Shown piece by piece: positions 8,236-16,069 of a DNA stretch of 44,793 nt (position 1 is its first letter; each line of letters starts with the position of its first letter). The DNA comes from Oscillochloris sp. ZM17-4 (GTDB lineage Bacteria > Chloroflexota > Chloroflexia > Chloroflexales > Chloroflexaceae), in contig NZ_JAIEWN010000009.1 in the NCBI RefSeq assembly GCF_019599295.1, forward strand, positions 101,337-146,129. The letters run 5' to 3'. A program made the translations under genes and the position numbers. The notes below the pieces were generated by a model, which saw only the letters and a list, made by a program, of their open reading frames with translations, did no database searches and was not told the DNA's origin.

Positions 8236-8926
8236 AAATCCGGCTCAATAATTCTTTCTTCTTCGCCTCGAACTCATCGGTCGAGAGGATGCCGCGCTCG
8301 CGGAGGGCGGCGAGCTCCTCCAGGGTGCGCTGGATATCGCCGGCGGACATTGAGGGGCGCTGCTGGGGGCTCTGGTAGCTCTGCGGGTCGAGGTAGCCGT
8401 AGCCGCGCTCGTGGTTATGCTTGGCGTCGAGCATAGCCTTCTTAAACTCCAGCGGCCCTTCGATCCGATCCATCACATTGATCGCATCATCTGAGGCGGT
8501 GAGGATCTCAACCGTGCCGAAGTTCATCATGCGGCCGATCAGGGTTTGGCGCAGCTCCACATCATTGATCTTCTCCAGCGACGAGTCGATCACCCGCTTG
8601 TTGACGATGCCGCGCACCTGGATGACCCGCCGGTCGGTGATCACATACTGCTCGGTCGTCCAGCGCAGATAGTCCATAAAGCCGCTGATCATGACGATCA
8701 CGCTGATCACCACGCAGAGCAGGAGGATGAGGCTGCTGGCGGTGAGGCTGCCGATGAGCGGGGTGGTGTTGGTGCTGAAGGCCCAGTTTGACGCGACCCC
8801 GGCGGCCACCAGGACGGCGATGAGCGTCAGTTCGGCGAGGATATTGGCGATGAGGACGAAGAGGTGCTGGCGGGCGATGTAGATAATCTGCTCCCCGCGC
8901 CCCAGCAGCTGGTCGATGTATGCCAT
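8234..8926 (-). CDS. Membrane protein with bacterial PH (YdbS/bPH2-like) and SHOCT domains
   Basis: A 230-residue protein. Two transmembrane helices lie at about residues 20-45 and 58-85. A bacterial PH-like domain follows (YVITDRRVIQVRGIVNKRVIDSSL, then FGTVEIL), and a C-terminal SHOCT motif (DIQRTLEELAALRERGILSTDEFEAKK) ends the protein. Such proteins sit in the membrane with the PH domain in the cytoplasm; a specific role is not known. ATG 8926 follows AAGGAG at seven-base spacing. The gene starts 11 bp after the recO stop codon, so it is probably co-transcribed with recO. Confidence 0.85.
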   Translation of the reverse strand: MAYIDQLLGRGEQIIYIARQHLFVLIANILAELTLIAVLVAAGVASNWAFSTNTTPLIGSLTASSLILLLCVVISVIVMISGFMDYLRWTTEQYVITDRRVIQVRGIVNKRVIDSSLEKINDVELRQTLIGRMMNFGTVEILTASDDAINVMDRIEGPLEFKKAMLDAKHNHERGYGYLDPQSYQSPQQRPSMSAGDIQRTLEELAALRERGILSTDEFEAKKKELLSRI

Positions 8927-8937
8927 GATGGAACTCC

Positions 8938-9693
8938 TTATTCGCCGCGCATCACGTCCTGGAGAAAGGCCACCGACTTCAGATCGCGCTCGAGCAAGTT
9001 GCGTAGGTAGCTCCGCATCAGCTCCTCGGCCTCGCCGCGCACCGCCGTTGAGAGGTGGAGCGCCTCGATGGCGCTCATGGGCTGGCTCTGGAGGTAGCGT
9101 AGCAACCGGAACGCCGGGCCGCTCATCGCCATCGCGCGCTGGTCGGCCTTGCGGTCGCGTGGGCAGATCACGCCGCCGAGCTGCGGGCTGAAGCGGTCGG
9201 CGTCCTCGGCGAGCAGATCACCGCACACCGCGCAGTTGTGGAGGTGCGGTCGGTAGCCGGCGATATGGAGCAGGCGTAGCTCGTAGGCGCGCAGCACGAG
9301 ATCGGGGTTCGCACTCTGATCGATGGCTGTGAACGAATCAACGAGCAGCTGGAAGAGCGGGCGATTCTCCTCGCCATCCTCAGTGAACTTGTCGTAGAGC
9401 TCTGCGATGTAGTAGGCGCGACTCAGGCGTGCGATCTCGGCGCGCATCTGGGGGAACGAGCTAATTATCTGGCTTTGGGTGATGATATCGAGGTTCCGCC
9501 CGACGGCGAGGAGCATGCTGGTGTGGGTGAAGAGCTCGATGTGGCCTGCGATACGGCTGGTGGTCTTGCGGACGCCCTTGGCCACCACGCGGCTCTTGCC
9601 GGCAGGCGTGGCGATGAGCAGCAGCCGGTCAGCCTCCGCGAAGTCGCTGCGCCGTAGGATCACCGCCTCTGTTCGATAAACGCGCTCGCGCAT
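8938..9693 (-). CDS. recO: DNA repair protein RecO
   Basis: A 251-residue RecO, which helps RecR load RecA onto SSB-coated single-stranded DNA in recombinational repair. The N-terminal OB fold starts RVYRTEAVILRRSDFAEADRLL and contains GVRKTTSRIAGHIELF. The C-terminal helical domain has the zinc-site remnant CAVC and a later CPRD, so the fourth cysteine of the usual CxxC...CxxC is replaced. I chose ATG 9693, with AGGAAAA upstream; the frame upstream is not RecO-like. The gene heads a two-gene unit with the PH/SHOCT gene and has a sigma-70-like promoter at 9813-9841. Confidence 0.93.
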   Translation of the reverse strand: MRERVYRTEAVILRRSDFAEADRLLLIATPAGKSRVVAKGVRKTTSRIAGHIELFTHTSMLLAVGRNLDIITQSQIISSFPQMRAEIARLSRAYYIAELYDKFTEDGEENRPLFQLLVDSFTAIDQSANPDLVLRAYELRLLHIAGYRPHLHNCAVCGDLLAEDADRFSPQLGGVICPRDRKADQRAMAMSGPAFRLLRYLQSQPMSAIEALHLSTAVRGEAEELMRSYLRNLLERDLKSVAFLQDVMRGE

Positions 9694-9812
9694 ACTATTT
9701 TCCTGCGCAGCCCGCGTATGCACGCGGGCGCGTGCGTGTGATGAGGCTGTGAGAGACCCCTTGGTGCATCGGCATTCGTTGTCCCGAAGTGCTCGCATCT
9801 CGCAATGGCCCT

Positions 9813-9841
9813 ATTATAGCCACTGCCATGGGCATGATCAA
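9813..9841 (-). promoter_or_regulatory. Sigma-70-like promoter for recO
   Basis: On the minus strand: TTGATC (9836-9841), a 17-bp spacer, then TATAAT (9813-9818) in a GGCTATAATAG context. The same GGCTATAATAG context recurs upstream of mreB. It would give a leader of about 110 bases before recO. Confidence 0.55.
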
Positions 9842-9894
9842 GGCGTCGCACCAGCTTCACGAGGGAGTGCGCGCGGCGCGCGCCGGATCGCCTG

Positions 9895-10668
9895 TCAGTG
9901 CGTGATCTCCTGGTACTCTCTGCCGATCTCGGCCTGCTGGGCGTAGCCCCCGGCCCGCACCTCGGCGATCGCCTGATCCTCGGGCATTGTCCAGCGCGGG
10001 CTGTAGTGGACGAGCAGCAGCCGGCTCGCACCTGCGGCGGCGGCCACGGCGCCGGCTTGCCGGGGCGTGGTGTGGCCGGGGAATGGCTGCGGCGTGGTCG
10101 CCTCGTGGATCAGGACGGTGGTGCCGTGGGCCAGATCGTCTACGGCTGGGCAGGGCTCGGTGTCGGCCGAGTAGGTGATCGCCCGCCCGCCCGCCGCATC
10201 CTCACATCGGAGGGCCAGGCAGGGGCGGCTATGCGCGGTCAGCGCCGTGCGGATGCGCCACCCGTCGGCGAGCGGGATCGTGTCGCCGGCCTGGATCTCC
10301 GTCCAGATGATCGGCGGGCACATGTCGTCGAGGGCGAAGGCGGCGAGGATGCCCTGCACGAGCGCCAGCGTCGGGGCCAGGCCGTAGATCGGCAGGGGCG
10401 CCGTGCGCCCGGACAGGCGCAGGCTGAACAGCAGCGCCGCTATGCCGTTGATGTGGTCGCAGTGGCTGTGGGTGAGCAGAACGCCCTGGAGGGGAGGGCC
10501 AGCGTGCCCGCCCAGCGAGTCGAGCCCAGCCTTGAGCAGGCGCTGGTAGGTGCTGCCGCCGGCGTCGATCAGCAGCGGGCCGCCCGGCCCGTCCCAGACC
10601 ATGTGGGTGTGCTCGCGGTCGGCGTCGGGCACGCCGGTGCCGGTGCCGAGCAGGATCATGCGGGGCAT
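9895..10668 (-). CDS. MBL-fold (ribonuclease Z-like) metallohydrolase
   Basis: A 257-residue metallo-beta-lactamase-fold protein of the RNase Z/arylsulfatase-like group. The zinc site is visible: THSHCDH near residue 67 (HxHxDH), the Asp in SADTEPCP and later histidines in LIHEATT and LLVHYSP. The N-terminal MILLGTGTGVPD is the usual first strand. RNase Z matures tRNA 3' ends, but this protein lacks the clear long exosite arm, so a tRNA role cannot be assumed. The start at 10668 has only a weak ribosome site; ATG 10659 is an alternative. Confidence 0.8.
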   Translation of the reverse strand: MPRMILLGTGTGVPDADREHTHMVWDGPGGPLLIDAGGSTYQRLLKAGLDSLGGHAGPPLQGVLLTHSHCDHINGIAALLFSLRLSGRTAPLPIYGLAPTLALVQGILAAFALDDMCPPIIWTEIQAGDTIPLADGWRIRTALTAHSRPCLALRCEDAAGGRAITYSADTEPCPAVDDLAHGTTVLIHEATTPQPFPGHTTPRQAGAVAAAAGASRLLLVHYSPRWTMPEDQAIAEVRAGGYAQQAEIGREYQEITH

Positions 10669-10704
10669 ATGGTTTCGTCCGTGGTTCGCTTATAGGCCTG
10701 CGGG

Positions 10705-11472
10705 CTATGCCGCTCTGCGCACATCATAGCACGGCCCGGCCTCGCGGAGGAGGCGCGGCTGCACGGCGGGGCCGAGCAACTCGGCGATGCGCTGGCGGCG
10801 GCGCGTGCCCATCAGCGGCTCGATGTCGGCCATGACGGCGCGGGCGGCGTCGCCATAGCAGGCGAGGTGATACTGGGGCTGGTAGCCCTCCTGGCGCGGC
10901 GGGCGGGTGTGCAGGTTCACGCTAATAGCATAGCGATCACGGAGGATGCCCTGGACGCGTAGGATGACGTCGTGGTCGACGGTATTTAGTTCGACAATGG
11001 GGGTCACATTATGCTTGCTGGTAGGATGCAAGCCAAAATACGCCTCGCCCTCAAGGAGGCCGGCGAGCCAGTAGCGCTCAAACTCCTCGGCGCCATCGGG
11101 CGCGACGTAGAAGCGCTTATGCTTGATGGATCGGAGCGGCTGGTAGGTTGCTACAGCCTCATCGATTTGCGTCTGGCGCCGGGAGCTCAGGTGCGGTTGA
11201 AGGATCTGCATCATCGCCACGGCGCTGCCGCCGACGAGCTCGGTACGATGGACGGGCTTATAGCGTGGATTCTTGAGCTTGAAGATCCATAGGCGTGTGC
11301 CCCAGAGCTCACAGACATGGTTGATCACATCTTCATCTGCCATGCCAATTGATGTTGTTGGCCGCCGTGGCTTCGCTGGCGAGCCGCATGCAAAGGAACC
11401 CTCTCCCTCCATCAGCCCGACAAGCCACGCTAGCTGGCGCGTATCGAAGTGTAGTTCACGCTTGATTATTAT
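10705..11472 (-). CDS. Free-standing LAGLIDADG homing-endonuclease-like protein
   Basis: There are two LAGLIDADG-type motifs: WLVGLMEGEGSF (encoded near 11395-11427) and YWLAGLLEGEAYF about 120 residues later, as expected of a monomeric two-motif enzyme or derived regulator. The open frame begins at a stop codon near 11503. It contains no ATG, GTG or TTG before the first motif; the first ATG (11412) lies inside the motif. A strong TGGAGG is followed six bases later by ATA (11470-11472), which I take as the probable start. The upstream DNA is AT-rich relative to its neighbours, and a good promoter precedes it. No intron or intein host is visible, so it is either a solo element or a domesticated DNA-binding protein. 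Confidence 0.6.
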   Translation of the reverse strand: MIIKRELHFDTRQLAWLVGLMEGEGSFACGSPAKPRRPTTSIGMADEDVINHVCELWGTRLWIFKLKNPRYKPVHRTELVGGSAVAMMQILQPHLSSRRQTQIDEAVATYQPLRSIKHKRFYVAPDGAEEFERYWLAGLLEGEAYFGLHPTSKHNVTPIVELNTVDHDVILRVQGILRDRYAISVNLHTRPPRQEGYQPQYHLACYGDAARAVMADIEPLMGTRRRQRIAELLGPAVQPRLLREAGPCYDVRRAA

Positions 11473-11508
11473 ACTAAACCTCCACGCTAGCGGATAATAA
11501 GCTCATGT

Positions 11509-11537
11509 ATTCTAGTGTGAGTGAGTTGACCTGTCAA
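11509..11537 (-). promoter_or_regulatory. Consensus promoter for the LAGLIDADG gene
   Basis: On the minus strand: TTGACA (11532-11537), a 17-bp spacer, then TAGAAT (11509-11514). This is one of the best sigma-70 matches in the window. The transcript would start near 11502 and include the TGGAGG ribosome site. Confidence 0.65.
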
Positions 11538-11540
11538 GCT

Positions 11541-11575
11541 CAAAAGAGAACGAGCTCTCCTCAGAGTGCTCGTTC
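11541..11575 (-). terminator. Intrinsic terminator after the response regulator
   Basis: Eight-base arms GAACGAGC (11548-11555) and GCTCGTTC (11568-11575) are followed on the minus strand by TCTTTTG. A second 8-bp inverted repeat, TTACACTT (11584-11591) with AAGTGTAA (11601-11608), lies between it and the stop codon. Confidence 0.6.
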
Positions 11576-11611
11576 AAAAGTATTTACACTTATAATTACA
11601 AAGTGTAAGCC

Positions 11612-12268
11612 TTAATTTTCGTCACTCATTGGTACGAGCCTTTTGCGAAGCGCATAAATTGCCACCTGAGTGCGATCTGCAAGGTGAAGCTTTGAAAGGA
11701 TATTGCTAATATGGGTCTTGGTCGTCTTCTCTGAAATGATCAGAGTGTCGGCAATTTCCTTGTTCGACATGCCCTTGGCCACCAGGCGCAGCACGTCCAT
11801 CTCACGCGGGGTGAGCTGGTCGACGGGGGCCTCGGAGGAGCGCGGCGCGCTGAACTCCTGCATGAGCTTGGCGGCCACCTCGGGGTGGAGCACCGCCTCG
11901 TTGCGCTGGGCGGCGCGGATGGCGTGTGCCAGCTCCTCGGGGGAGATGTCCTTGAGCAGGTAGGAGATCGCGCCGGCCTTGATCGCCGGGAAGACCTTGT
12001 TGTCGTCGCTGAAGCTGGTCAGCACGATCACCTTGCTGCTCGGGCTGACCGTCTTGACCTGGCGGGTGGTCTCGACGCCGTCGATGCCGGGCATCACCAG
12101 GTCCATCAGCACCACGTCGGGCAGCAGGTCGCGGGCGAGCTGCACGCCCTCGGCGCCGCTGCTGGCCTCACCCACAACCTCGATGTCGTCCTGGAGCTCC
12201 AGGAAGTCGCGCAGGCCCTGACGCACCACCCGGTGGTCATCGATCAGCATCACGGTAATGGCATCCAT
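11612..12268 (-). CDS. NarL/FixJ-type response regulator
   Basis: A 218-residue two-component regulator. The receiver has acidic residues Asp10/Asp11 (LIDDH), phospho-acceptor Asp56 (VLMDLVMPG) and the Lys of LLKDIS. The C-terminal LuxR-type helix-turn-helix begins LTPREMDVLRLVAKGMSNKEIAD. Its start at 12268 is clear: GAGGAGG lies eight bases before the ATG. The histidine kinase encoded just upstream (12436-14616) is HisKA_3-type, the class that normally pairs with NarL regulators, so they form a likely cognate pair. Targets are not visible. Confidence 0.93.
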   Translation of the reverse strand: MDAITVMLIDDHRVVRQGLRDFLELQDDIEVVGEASSGAEGVQLARDLLPDVVLMDLVMPGIDGVETTRQVKTVSPSSKVIVLTSFSDDNKVFPAIKAGAISYLLKDISPEELAHAIRAAQRNEAVLHPEVAAKLMQEFSAPRSSEAPVDQLTPREMDVLRLVAKGMSNKEIADTLIISEKTTKTHISNILSKLHLADRTQVAIYALRKRLVPMSDEN

Positions 12269-12319
12269 CTGGAACCTCCTCATTGTTTTAGGGACGCGAA
12301 TCTTCTTACGCATCTGATC

Positions 12320-12395
12320 GTGACGGGTGATCCGTGATCCGTGATCCGTGACCAAGCCACGGATCACGGATCACCCGTCACGGATCACGGATCAT
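12320..12395. repeat. Heptamer array 4, inverted arms (GATCCGT)
   Basis: The left arm is 12320-12350 and the right arm 12358-12395, each made of GATCCGT/ACGGATC units with one divergent CGGGTGA unit mirrored in both arms. The loop is about 7 bases. It occupies the gap between the kinase stop and the regulator start. Confidence 0.9.
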
Positions 12396-12435
12396 GCAAC
12401 TGCCTGGATGATCGCGCATTTCTGCTTCCCTTACC

Positions 12436-14616
12436 CTACGCCGCAGTACGTGGCACCGTCACCGTCACCTCGGTGCCGCCACCGATCATCGAGCGCAGAT
12501 CCATTGTGCCACCGATCTCGGCGGCCCGCTCGCGCATACTGATCATCCCCAGGTGTCGGCCCTGGCCCGAGGGGGTGGCCTGCGGGTCAAAGCCCTGTCC
12601 GTCGTCGGCGACCCGCACGAGCACCCGCTCGGCACCGAACTCCAGCGCCACCGTGACGTTGCGGGCGTCGGCGTGCTTGACCACATTGTTCAGCGCCTCC
12701 TGGACAATGCGGAAGAGCGGCTGCTCCAGCCCGCGGGCCAGGCGGTCGTCGCCGACGACGCTGAGGGCGATCGCCAGGCTCTCGCGGCGCGAGAGGGCCT
12801 GGGCGTGCTGCTGGAGCGCCGCGACGAGCCCCTGGTCGCGCAGGGCCGGCGGGCGCAGCTGGAAGATCAGGGCGCGCATCTCAGCCAGGGCGGCGGTGGC
12901 CGTCTCCTGGAGACGATCGAGCTGGGCGGCGGCCCGCTGCGGGTTCTTCTCAAGCTGGGCGCGGGCCGCCGGCGCGGTGAGGGTCATGCTAAACAGCTGC
13001 TGTGAGACGCTGTCGTGGAGCTCGCGGGCGAGCCGGTTGCGCTCCTCAAGGACGGCGGCGGCCTGGGCGCGCCGGTAGAGCCGCGCGTTCTCCAGGGCCC
13101 CCGCCAGCACATCGGCCACGGTCTCGAGGATCGCCACATCCTCATCGCTGAAGGCGGCCAGCTGTGGCGACTCGAGGTTGAGCAGGCCGAGGGTGCGCCC
13201 GTTGGCGATGATCGGCACGCAGAGCTCCGCGCGTGTCGCGCTGCGCTCGGCCACCACAAAGTAGCCTGGCTCGTCGCGCACATCGTCGACGCGGATGGTC
13301 TGCCCGCCGCGGGCGGCCCGCCCGATGAGCCCGAGGTTGAGGTGCTGGCGGTAGCCGGCGCCCATCGAGGGCAGTATGCCGAACGAGGCCGACAGAACGA
13401 GCTCGTTGGTCTCATCGTCGACCAGGAACAGGTCTACCTGATCATAGCCGAACCCGCTGCGGATCTGGGCCGTGACCTCGGGGAGGCTGTACTCCTGCTC
13501 CAGGGTGGCGCTGGCGGTGCGGGCGATGGTGTTGAGGACGGCGAGCTGGTCGGCGTGGCGCTGGATGTGGGCGGCCATGCGCTGCGACTCCTGGTAGAGC
13601 CGGGAGCTGGTGATCGGCCCGCCCACCTGGGCGGCGATCGCCTCCAGCAGATCCACATCTTCGTAGGCGAAGGCGCCCTCGTGGTGGCTGCCCACGTTCA
13701 GCGTGCCGATCACCCGGCCGCCGCTGCGCAGGGGCGCGATGATGCACGAGCGGTAGGTCGGGTCGATCGGGGCGAAGGATGGGCTGCTGCTCAGGTCGTT
13801 GGCGAAGAACGATCGTCCCTGCTGAGCCACCCATCCCACCATGCCCTCGCCGACACCAAAGCGTGCGCCCAGCAGGGCGGCCTCCTCGGGCGATGCGGCG
13901 ACCACGGCCAGCGCGCCGTCATCCTCCAGCAGGCAGAGCGATCCGCTGCCGAAGGCGGCCTCGAGTCGCTCGACCGTGCGGCTCAGGATGGCGTCTAGGT
14001 CGAGGGTCGCGCTGACATCGCGGCCCAGCTCGGCGAGCAGCTGCTCCTTGGCGAGCAGGCGGGCGCTGCGCTCGGCGAGGCGCACATTCTCGACCGCCAG
14101 GGCGGCCTGGCGGGCGATCGCCTCGATCACCTGGGCGGCGGTCGGGTCGAGGGCGGAGGGCGCTGAGAGCGCGATGTAGATCACGCCGATCAGGCGGTCG
14201 CCGCGCCCGCGCAGGGGCACCAGCAGGGTCGGTACATCGGGCGGCGCGGCGGCGGCGTCGGCCGCGTTGGGCGCGGCGCTCCCGGCGGGGATGAGGTAGG
14301 AGTCGCTCACCCGCAGCTCGGGGCGGAGCAGGGGCGTGTAGGTGCCGGGCTGCACCGGGTCGGCGCGCAGCCGCTCCTGGATCTCCGTGGCGATGCCGGC
14401 GAAGGCCGTCGCCTCGAAGGCGTCGCTGTCGATGTTGCGCAGACGCACATAGACTTGGGCGCTCGCCACCACGCTGCGCAGCGTCTCGGCGACCTCGTGC
14501 AGTAGGCTCTCGGGCGTGTCGTCGGCGCGGATCTGGCTGCCGAGGGCCAGCAGATCGCCGAGCGGCAGCTGGCGGCCTCCCTCCGAGCGGGGCTGCTCCT
14601 GGGGCTGATTCGTCAT
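12436..14616 (-). CDS. Three-GAF sensor histidine kinase (HisKA_3 type)
   Basis: A 726-residue soluble kinase with no transmembrane segments. Three GAF domains span roughly residues 35-165, 180-340 and 355-505. The dimerisation/phospho-acceptor motif ERNRLARELHDSVSQQL follows (His near residue 534), and a HATPase domain has EALNNVVKHA and the DDGQGFD box. It senses an unknown ligand or signal in the cytoplasm and most likely phosphorylates the NarL-type regulator next to it. Its start codon overlaps the scpA stop codon (ATGA, 14613-14616), implying translational coupling to a chromosome-segregation gene. Confidence 0.9.
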   Translation of the reverse strand: MTNQPQEQPRSEGGRQLPLGDLLALGSQIRADDTPESLLHEVAETLRSVVASAQVYVRLRNIDSDAFEATAFAGIATEIQERLRADPVQPGTYTPLLRPELRVSDSYLIPAGSAAPNAADAAAAPPDVPTLLVPLRGRGDRLIGVIYIALSAPSALDPTAAQVIEAIARQAALAVENVRLAERSARLLAKEQLLAELGRDVSATLDLDAILSRTVERLEAAFGSGSLCLLEDDGALAVVAASPEEAALLGARFGVGEGMVGWVAQQGRSFFANDLSSSPSFAPIDPTYRSCIIAPLRSGGRVIGTLNVGSHHEGAFAYEDVDLLEAIAAQVGGPITSSRLYQESQRMAAHIQRHADQLAVLNTIARTASATLEQEYSLPEVTAQIRSGFGYDQVDLFLVDDETNELVLSASFGILPSMGAGYRQHLNLGLIGRAARGGQTIRVDDVRDEPGYFVVAERSATRAELCVPIIANGRTLGLLNLESPQLAAFSDEDVAILETVADVLAGALENARLYRRAQAAAVLEERNRLARELHDSVSQQLFSMTLTAPAARAQLEKNPQRAAAQLDRLQETATAALAEMRALIFQLRPPALRDQGLVAALQQHAQALSRRESLAIALSVVGDDRLARGLEQPLFRIVQEALNNVVKHADARNVTVALEFGAERVLVRVADDGQGFDPQATPSGQGRHLGMISMRERAAEIGGTMDLRSMIGGGTEVTVTVPRTAA

Positions 14617-15371
14617 CCGAGCTCCTCTCCAGCTGTGGCCTCTGCCAGCGCCGCGCCCCGCCCGATGCTGATCATGCCGAAGAGCGCGTCCTGCTCCACG
14701 ACGACCGCCCGGCGCTTGAGCAGCTCCAGGATCGCCCAGAAGACCACGATCACATCCTGGCGGCTGGTGGCTTCGGCGAGCAGGTCGTCGAAGCTGAGCC
14801 AGCTCTGGCGGGCGAGCCGCTCGCGCACCATGGCGGACACCTGGGCCACCGTCATCCGCGGCGGCAGGCTCAGCACGGCGGCGGCGTCTTCGAGGGGCAG
14901 GGCCAGCTGGAGCCGCCGCTGGACGGCGGCGATCAGCTCGGCGACGGTGTGGCTCAGTGGGGATTGCTCAGGGGCCTCTGGGACGATCACCGGCGCGGTG
15001 CGCAGGAAGGTGCGCCGCTCCTCGTCCTGCCAGCCGCGCAGGACGGCGGCGAGCTGCTTGTAGCGCTGGTACTCGCGCAGCTGGCGGGTCAGGGCCTCGG
15101 CGTCGGTGTCGGCGTCAGATGCGCCGGCGCGCCCCTCGGCCGCCGGGCGCGGCAGCAGCGCCCGCGACTTGATCAGCAGCAGGCGTGCGGCCAGGCTCAC
15201 GAACTCGGCCAGGGCGTGGGGGTCGGGCTCGTCTATCGCCCGCACGTGGGCGAGGTACTGGTCGGCGACCCGCGCCAGGGCGATGGTCGTGATATCGAGC
15301 TCGGCCCGCTCGATCAGCCGCAGCAGCAGATCCAGCGGCCCCTCAAATGTCGGCAGGGTGATGGTATACAT
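14613..15371 (-). CDS. scpA: Segregation and condensation protein A
   Basis: A 252-residue ScpA kleisin, which bridges SMC heads in the bacterial condensin. The N-terminal signature FEGPLDLLLRLIERAELDIT, the motif ALAEFVSLAARLLLIKSRALLP and a C-terminal winged-helix (VIVVFWAILELLKRRAVVVEQ) are all present. The start is ATG 15371, placed by homology. No Shine-Dalgarno sequence is visible because a heptamer array abuts the start codon. scpB is not in the window; instead scpA overlaps the histidine kinase gene by four bases. Confidence 0.93.
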   Translation of the reverse strand: MYTITLPTFEGPLDLLLRLIERAELDITTIALARVADQYLAHVRAIDEPDPHALAEFVSLAARLLLIKSRALLPRPAAEGRAGASDADTDAEALTRQLREYQRYKQLAAVLRGWQDEERRTFLRTAPVIVPEAPEQSPLSHTVAELIAAVQRRLQLALPLEDAAAVLSLPPRMTVAQVSAMVRERLARQSWLSFDDLLAEATSRQDVIVVFWAILELLKRRAVVVEQDALFGMISIGRGAALAEATAGEELG

Positions 15372-15372
15372 T

Positions 15373-15446
15373 GAGTTGAGTGTTGAGTGTTGAGTGTTGA
15401 GTGTTGAGCTTTTGAACTCAACACTCAACACTCAGCACTCAGCACT
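15373..15446. repeat. Heptamer array 5, inverted arms (GTTGAGT)
   Basis: The left arm 15373-15408 (GTTGAGT units) and right arm 15415-15446 (ACTCAAC/ACTCAGC units) have a 6-base loop. The array fills the whole gap between the HD-protein stop codon (15445-15447) and the scpA start. Confidence 0.95.
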
Positions 15447-15987
15447 AATGCTGTTCGTCGGCCCATTTGAGGGTCGCCGCCATCCCCGTCGGCGCCGGGT
15501 CGTGGTAGTGGCGCAGGGCGTGTACGATCTCGGGCGGGCTGCCGGCCTCGGCGGCCATGCGCGCGCCGCGCCAGGCGTGCTCGGCGTAGACGTGCAGGGG
15601 CCGCAGGGGGCCGCGCCCGCCGCGGGCCAGGGCCAGGTAGAGCCCGGGCATATGCTTCAGGATGGTCGCTACAATATACCACCCCAGCCCCATAGTCTGC
15701 CCGTCGTCGTCCACCTTGCCGCAGTCGTGGACGATCGCCGCCCGCAGCAGCAGGGGGGCGCGCTGGCCGGCGTCCACCAGGGTCTGGTAGACATCCAGGC
15801 AGTGGCGCTGGTCGTAGGTCGGCATGCGCTCGAAGAGCCGCCGCTCCCCGGCCGAGAGCGTGCGGGCCACCATGGCGCGCTCCTCGGCGCTCACCTCCGC
15901 CCGCAGCGCGGCGAAGAACTGCCGGGCGCGGTAGGGTAATGTTGAATGCTGAATGTTGAGTGTTGAATGATCGGTGTTGTTCGACAT
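15445..15987 (-). CDS. HD-domain protein with a repeat-encoded N-terminus
   Basis: A 180-residue protein with an HD-type phosphohydrolase core: the H of DQRHCLDVYQTL, the HD pair in AAIVHDCGK and the D of LRHYHDP. Such domains hydrolyse phosphate esters of nucleotides; the substrate is unknown. ATG 15987 has AAGGTG seven bases upstream. Residues 6-17 (DHSTLNIQHSTL) are encoded by a heptamer array, so the repeat has entered the reading frame at the N-terminus. Homology-like sequence begins at about residue 19. Confidence 0.75.
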   Translation of the reverse strand: MSNNTDHSTLNIQHSTLPYRARQFFAALRAEVSAEERAMVARTLSAGERRLFERMPTYDQRHCLDVYQTLVDAGQRAPLLLRAAIVHDCGKVDDDGQTMGLGWYIVATILKHMPGLYLALARGGRGPLRPLHVYAEHAWRGARMAAEAGSPPEIVHALRHYHDPAPTGMAATLKWADEQH

Positions 15988-16069
15988 GAGGTGTCACCTT
16001 CGTAAGTGTGTGTATTAGGGAGGATGCCTACCATTCAACTCAACATTCACAATTCAACATTCAACATTA
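15939..16069. repeat. Heptamer array 6, inverted arms around a start codon (GTTGAAT)
   Basis: The left arm 15939-15969 lies inside the HD gene's first codons. The right arm 16031-16069 runs into the stop codon of the cyclase-like gene. The 61-bp loop contains the HD gene's start codon and ribosome site, so pairing could hide them. Confidence 0.85.
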
